The notes below the pieces were generated by a model. The model made no database searches and was not told the DNA's origin. It was given only the letters and a program-made list of their open reading frames with translations. From DAOPKN01 sp035391225 (lineage in GTDB: Bacteria; Thermotogota; Thermotogae; MWEM01), in the NCBI GenBank assembly GCA_035391225.1, contig DAOPKN010000019.1, forward strand, positions 1 to 41,321: 41,321 nt of DNA, read 5' to 3'. Numbering within the stretch: the first letter of the stretch is position 1; the number at the start of each line of letters is the position of its first letter. This document shows positions 38,838 through 41,321 of the stretch, piece after piece. Made by a program: the position numbers and the translations under genes.

Positions 38838-38846
38838 ATTATACCA
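38838..38846 (-). promoter_or_regulatory. Extended -10 upstream of the ABC-2 operon
   Basis: TGGTATAAT on the minus strand (TATAAT at 38838-38843) lies about 130 bases before the permease start and upstream of the terminator at 38748-38773. No clear -35. The rest of the 38708-38938 gap is A/T-tract-rich, with no gene seen. Confidence 0.6.
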
Positions 38847-38938
38847 CAAATCCCCTCCAAAAAAAGCGGGAGGAATTTGTTACATCTTTTCCCCGGGGAG
38901 AATGGGTACCGTGGTGGAAGCCTCCTCGCTTGCTGGCT

Positions 38939-41248
38939 CTATGCTTTGGTCAGACGAAGGTAGGATTTTGCCTTGTGGAGTTGGTGTTTTTCCTCCCCCA
39001 CGAAAACCGTGGGAAGGGGGTTATTTCCCGACAAGAGTTGCAGGAAAAGGAATTCGTGGTCGAAGGAAACCCTGTACTGGTTTCCGCGGATGTCCAAGTA
39101 AAAGGAGACGGCCTTCCATTCCTTGGGCAAACGCGGGGAAAAGAATAGGCTTCCGTCTTCTTGTACCCGGAATCCGGCAAAACCCATGACCACCATTTGC
39201 CAGGCAACGCCGGCGGCAGCCGTGTGGATTCCCCCGATGAATGTCCCCCCGCTGACGGGTTCGTTGGTGTTTCGCAAATCGATGAACAGGGATTGCGTGC
39301 ATTTCTGGTACGCTTCGGGAATGTATCCCAAGCGGGCAGCCACGATGGCGTACGCCGATGGGCTCAAAGAGGAAAAGTGCAACGTCCGTGGTTCGTAGAA
39401 ATCGTAATTGGCCTGCACGATCTTTTCGGAGAACAGGTCTGGATGGAGCATCAGAAGTTGCACCACGTCTGCCTGCTTGGAAACCCTTGTAAAAACCGTA
39501 ACTCCTACGGGCCACCCATAGTACTCGTCTTCCCGGATCAGGCGATCCTTGATTTTGTGCGCGGGCACAACATCTTCCAACGCAAAAAAACCGTCGAATT
39601 GTTCCACCACTCCATTCGCTTGCGGCTTGGGCAGGTACATTTTTTGGAGCATATCCTCCCAGAGCGTGATTTCCCAAGGTTGGAGCTTGCATCTTTGGAC
39701 AAGCTCCGCCCATTCCCGGGGATTCTTTCGCTGCAATTGCGGGATGAGATCTTGAATAATTTTAAGCGTGTAGTATGCCTGGTAGTTGGTAAACGCATTG
39801 TTCTCCACGTTTTCATGGTACTCGTCGGGGCCCTGTAGCTTCCAGAATTCGTACCGGTCTTTGCGGGGGTTGAACAACGCACGTGCGGATAGGAATCGTG
39901 CCACTTCCAAGATGACCTCTGCCCCGTATTCCACGATAAAATCCCAATCCCCGCTCACTTCATAGTACTGCCAAAAGGTGTAGGCGATATCCGGGGAGAT
40001 ATGGATTTGCCATGCATTGAAATGGTTTCGGATGGGCCTGCCCGTGTTCACATCTTGGAAGAAGAAGTCTGGGCAAAGTTCCTTTCCCGTTTTGCCACTT
40101 ATCCAAGCGTAGAAGGCACCTTCAAACCCCAAACGTGCAGCCTTCTCCCGGGCGCCGTCAAGGGTTGCAAAACGGTAGAAAAGGATGTTTCGGCAAATCT
40201 GTGGATCGGTGAACAGGTACATGGGAAGGTTGTAGATTTCTTGATCCCAGAAAGCGGCGCCTTGGTACGCCTGGCAAGAGAGCCCCCGGGCTCCAATGGG
40301 TAAAGGAGCGTGGGTAGGAGTGGCGATTACACTCTGGTACGTGTTGAAGCGCAGCGCGACCTGGTCGAGGACGTTGCCCTCTACTCGAATGTCGTACTTG
40401 TTCCACCGGGAAAGCCAAAGGCGCTTGTTTTCCTGGAACAGGGAAACGTAGTCCAGGTTCTTGGCAACTTGTAGGGCTTCTTTCAAGGGGTCGGGCGTAT
40501 CGTTGGAATGCACCACCACCATGAACTTGGTGAGCGTAACTTGCTGGCCTGCGGCCAAATCGAAGCACAGTTGGTGGTAGGCGGTCTTTCCCCGGATATG
40601 CAGGCTTTGCTCGAAGGAAGCTCCTTCCAGGGATTGTTTCTCCAGCACGACGATGCGTTGGCCCTTTTCCCGCGTGTCCGATTCCATGATCAAAAAGCCC
40701 TCCTGCGCAAAGGAGTTGAATCGTTCCAGGTGTTCCCCGTTTAGGTTCCAGGTATCCCCATCGATTCCGGTTTCCACGCGCACTTGGGCTGGGGTATCCA
40801 GTTGGAAGGAGAACTTCATGGCAACAACGTGCCGGTTGGAAAGGCTGGCAAATTTCTCCTCCCAAACCGCGATGTTCTTTTCCCCCGGGAGTGTCTGGGA
40901 AAACCGTGCCTTGAAAAGGCCGTTCTGCAGGTCCAAGGAGCGTTGGAAGCTTTCCAGTGCACCCGTTTTGTGAGAAACCAGGGTTCCATCCACGAAAAGC
41001 CTTGTCCGCAAAGCATCGGGAACGTTGCACAGTTCCTCCCATTTTCCATCGGCTTTGTCCCAAGTGTCGGTCACAAAACATCCCGAATCGTCTTGCTTTC
41101 CATCTCCCGCCAAGTTGCCGCGATATCCCAAGTAGCCATTTCCCAGCAGGAAGAGAGTGGCCGAATTTACTGCTTGGTTTGGGTCAAAATGGGATTCCAC
41201 GATATCCCATCCCGATTGGGTGAACAAGCCTTCGCGTATCTGGTGCAC
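38939..41248 (-). CDS. GH65 disaccharide phosphorylase (maltose/kojibiose/trehalose phosphorylase family)
   Basis: This inverting phosphorylase cleaves an alpha-glucosidic disaccharide with phosphate, giving beta-glucose-1-phosphate and glucose. GTG 41248 has AAGGAGGGG about 6 bases upstream; longer frames run off the window. The product is 769 aa. The N-terminal beta-sandwich opens with the family motif WDIVESHFDPNQAVNSATLF and FLLGNGYLGYRGN. The (alpha/alpha)6 barrel has QGAAFWDQEIYNLPMYLF and the general acid E476 in KLQGPDEYHENVENNAFT. The phosphate-site region is SGGTFIGGIHTAAAGVAWQM. Substrate choice (maltose, kojibiose, nigerose, trehalose) cannot be decided from sequence alone. There is no signal peptide, so it is cytoplasmic. 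Confidence 0.93.
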   Translation of the reverse strand: MHQIREGLFTQSGWDIVESHFDPNQAVNSATLFLLGNGYLGYRGNLAGDGKQDDSGCFVTDTWDKADGKWEELCNVPDALRTRLFVDGTLVSHKTGALESFQRSLDLQNGLFKARFSQTLPGEKNIAVWEEKFASLSNRHVVAMKFSFQLDTPAQVRVETGIDGDTWNLNGEHLERFNSFAQEGFLIMESDTREKGQRIVVLEKQSLEGASFEQSLHIRGKTAYHQLCFDLAAGQQVTLTKFMVVVHSNDTPDPLKEALQVAKNLDYVSLFQENKRLWLSRWNKYDIRVEGNVLDQVALRFNTYQSVIATPTHAPLPIGARGLSCQAYQGAAFWDQEIYNLPMYLFTDPQICRNILFYRFATLDGAREKAARLGFEGAFYAWISGKTGKELCPDFFFQDVNTGRPIRNHFNAWQIHISPDIAYTFWQYYEVSGDWDFIVEYGAEVILEVARFLSARALFNPRKDRYEFWKLQGPDEYHENVENNAFTNYQAYYTLKIIQDLIPQLQRKNPREWAELVQRCKLQPWEITLWEDMLQKMYLPKPQANGVVEQFDGFFALEDVVPAHKIKDRLIREDEYYGWPVGVTVFTRVSKQADVVQLLMLHPDLFSEKIVQANYDFYEPRTLHFSSLSPSAYAIVAARLGYIPEAYQKCTQSLFIDLRNTNEPVSGGTFIGGIHTAAAGVAWQMVVMGFAGFRVQEDGSLFFSPRLPKEWKAVSFYLDIRGNQYRVSFDHEFLFLQLLSGNNPLPTVFVGEEKHQLHKAKSYLRLTKA

Positions 41249-41321
41249 GTTTACCCCTCCTTTTTTGGTTCTCCTTCGAATTAAGTGGGTAGGAACAAAA
41301 TCAGCGTAAACGAAGAGCATT

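Noticed and set aside
40158..41081. Open frame of 307 codons in another frame of the GH65 gene
   Set aside because: It is a shadow of the GH65 coding sequence without a domain or start signal.

Overview
The window is about 41 kb of gene-dense bacterial DNA, roughly 55% G+C by eye. It has short intergenic gaps, strong Shine-Dalgarno sites (AAGGAGG) and many GTG and TTG starts. It encodes a FliY with CheC-type domains, PD40 propeller proteins, a family-5 solute-binding protein with a signal peptide but no lipobox cysteine, and a DRTGG/PHP/ATPase gene set. Together these suggest a flagellated anaerobic or fermentative bacterium of a deep lineage such as Thermotogota, or a Firmicutes- or Synergistota-like group. 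The missing lipobox hints at a diderm-type envelope. The phylum is inferred from gene content and not proven. I saw no rRNA, tRNA, CRISPR array, IS element or prophage gene.

Layout. (1) Bases 1-5844 hold the end of plsY and two tandem secreted paralogues: a 1231-aa protein (PD40 propeller, HExxH metallopeptidase, C-terminal three-cysteine domain) and a 495-aa version without the peptidase. (2) Bases 5945-10890 hold a cytoplasmic GH2 exo-beta-D-glucosaminidase-like enzyme, a secreted GH8 chitosanase-like enzyme and a tandem-GNAT protein. (3) Bases 11126-18574 hold an Opp/Dpp-family importer in the order D-F-A-B-C, with an unusually long OppC, followed by a degenerate ApbE-like protein. (4) Bases 18673-20878 hold a 43-aa protein, a membrane protein and a PD-(D/E)XK nuclease-like protein. 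(5) Bases 20965-23255 hold tsf, pyrH and tmk. (6) Bases 30779-23252 (minus strand) form one tightly packed run: ridA, DRTGG, PHP, HATPase, flbD, motA, motB, fliL, fliM, fliY and a LolA-like secreted protein. (7) Bases 30946-32202 hold a 21-aa ORF and rsgA. (8) Bases 35181-32250 (minus) hold a PAS membrane sensor, an isoaspartyl dipeptidase (iadA) and a lipocalin; a flavin reductase-like gene is divergent from them. (9) Bases 41248-35782 (minus) hold a GH65 disaccharide phosphorylase, an ABC-2 exporter (two permeases and an ATPase) and a small helical protein.

How the genes may work together. The strongest hypothesis is a chitosan-foraging locus. Secreted GH8 cuts chitosan, the family-5 ABC importer takes up glucosamine oligomers, cytoplasmic GH2 trims them to glucosamine, and the GNAT protein may acetylate the products. 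A second theme is the joining of a flagellar motor/switch operon to a signalling set (DRTGG, PHP, HATPase) that, from memory, usually accompanies electron-bifurcating hydrogenases. A recurrent extended -10 element, TGGTANAAT, appears upstream of several transcription units and looks like the housekeeping promoter of this organism.
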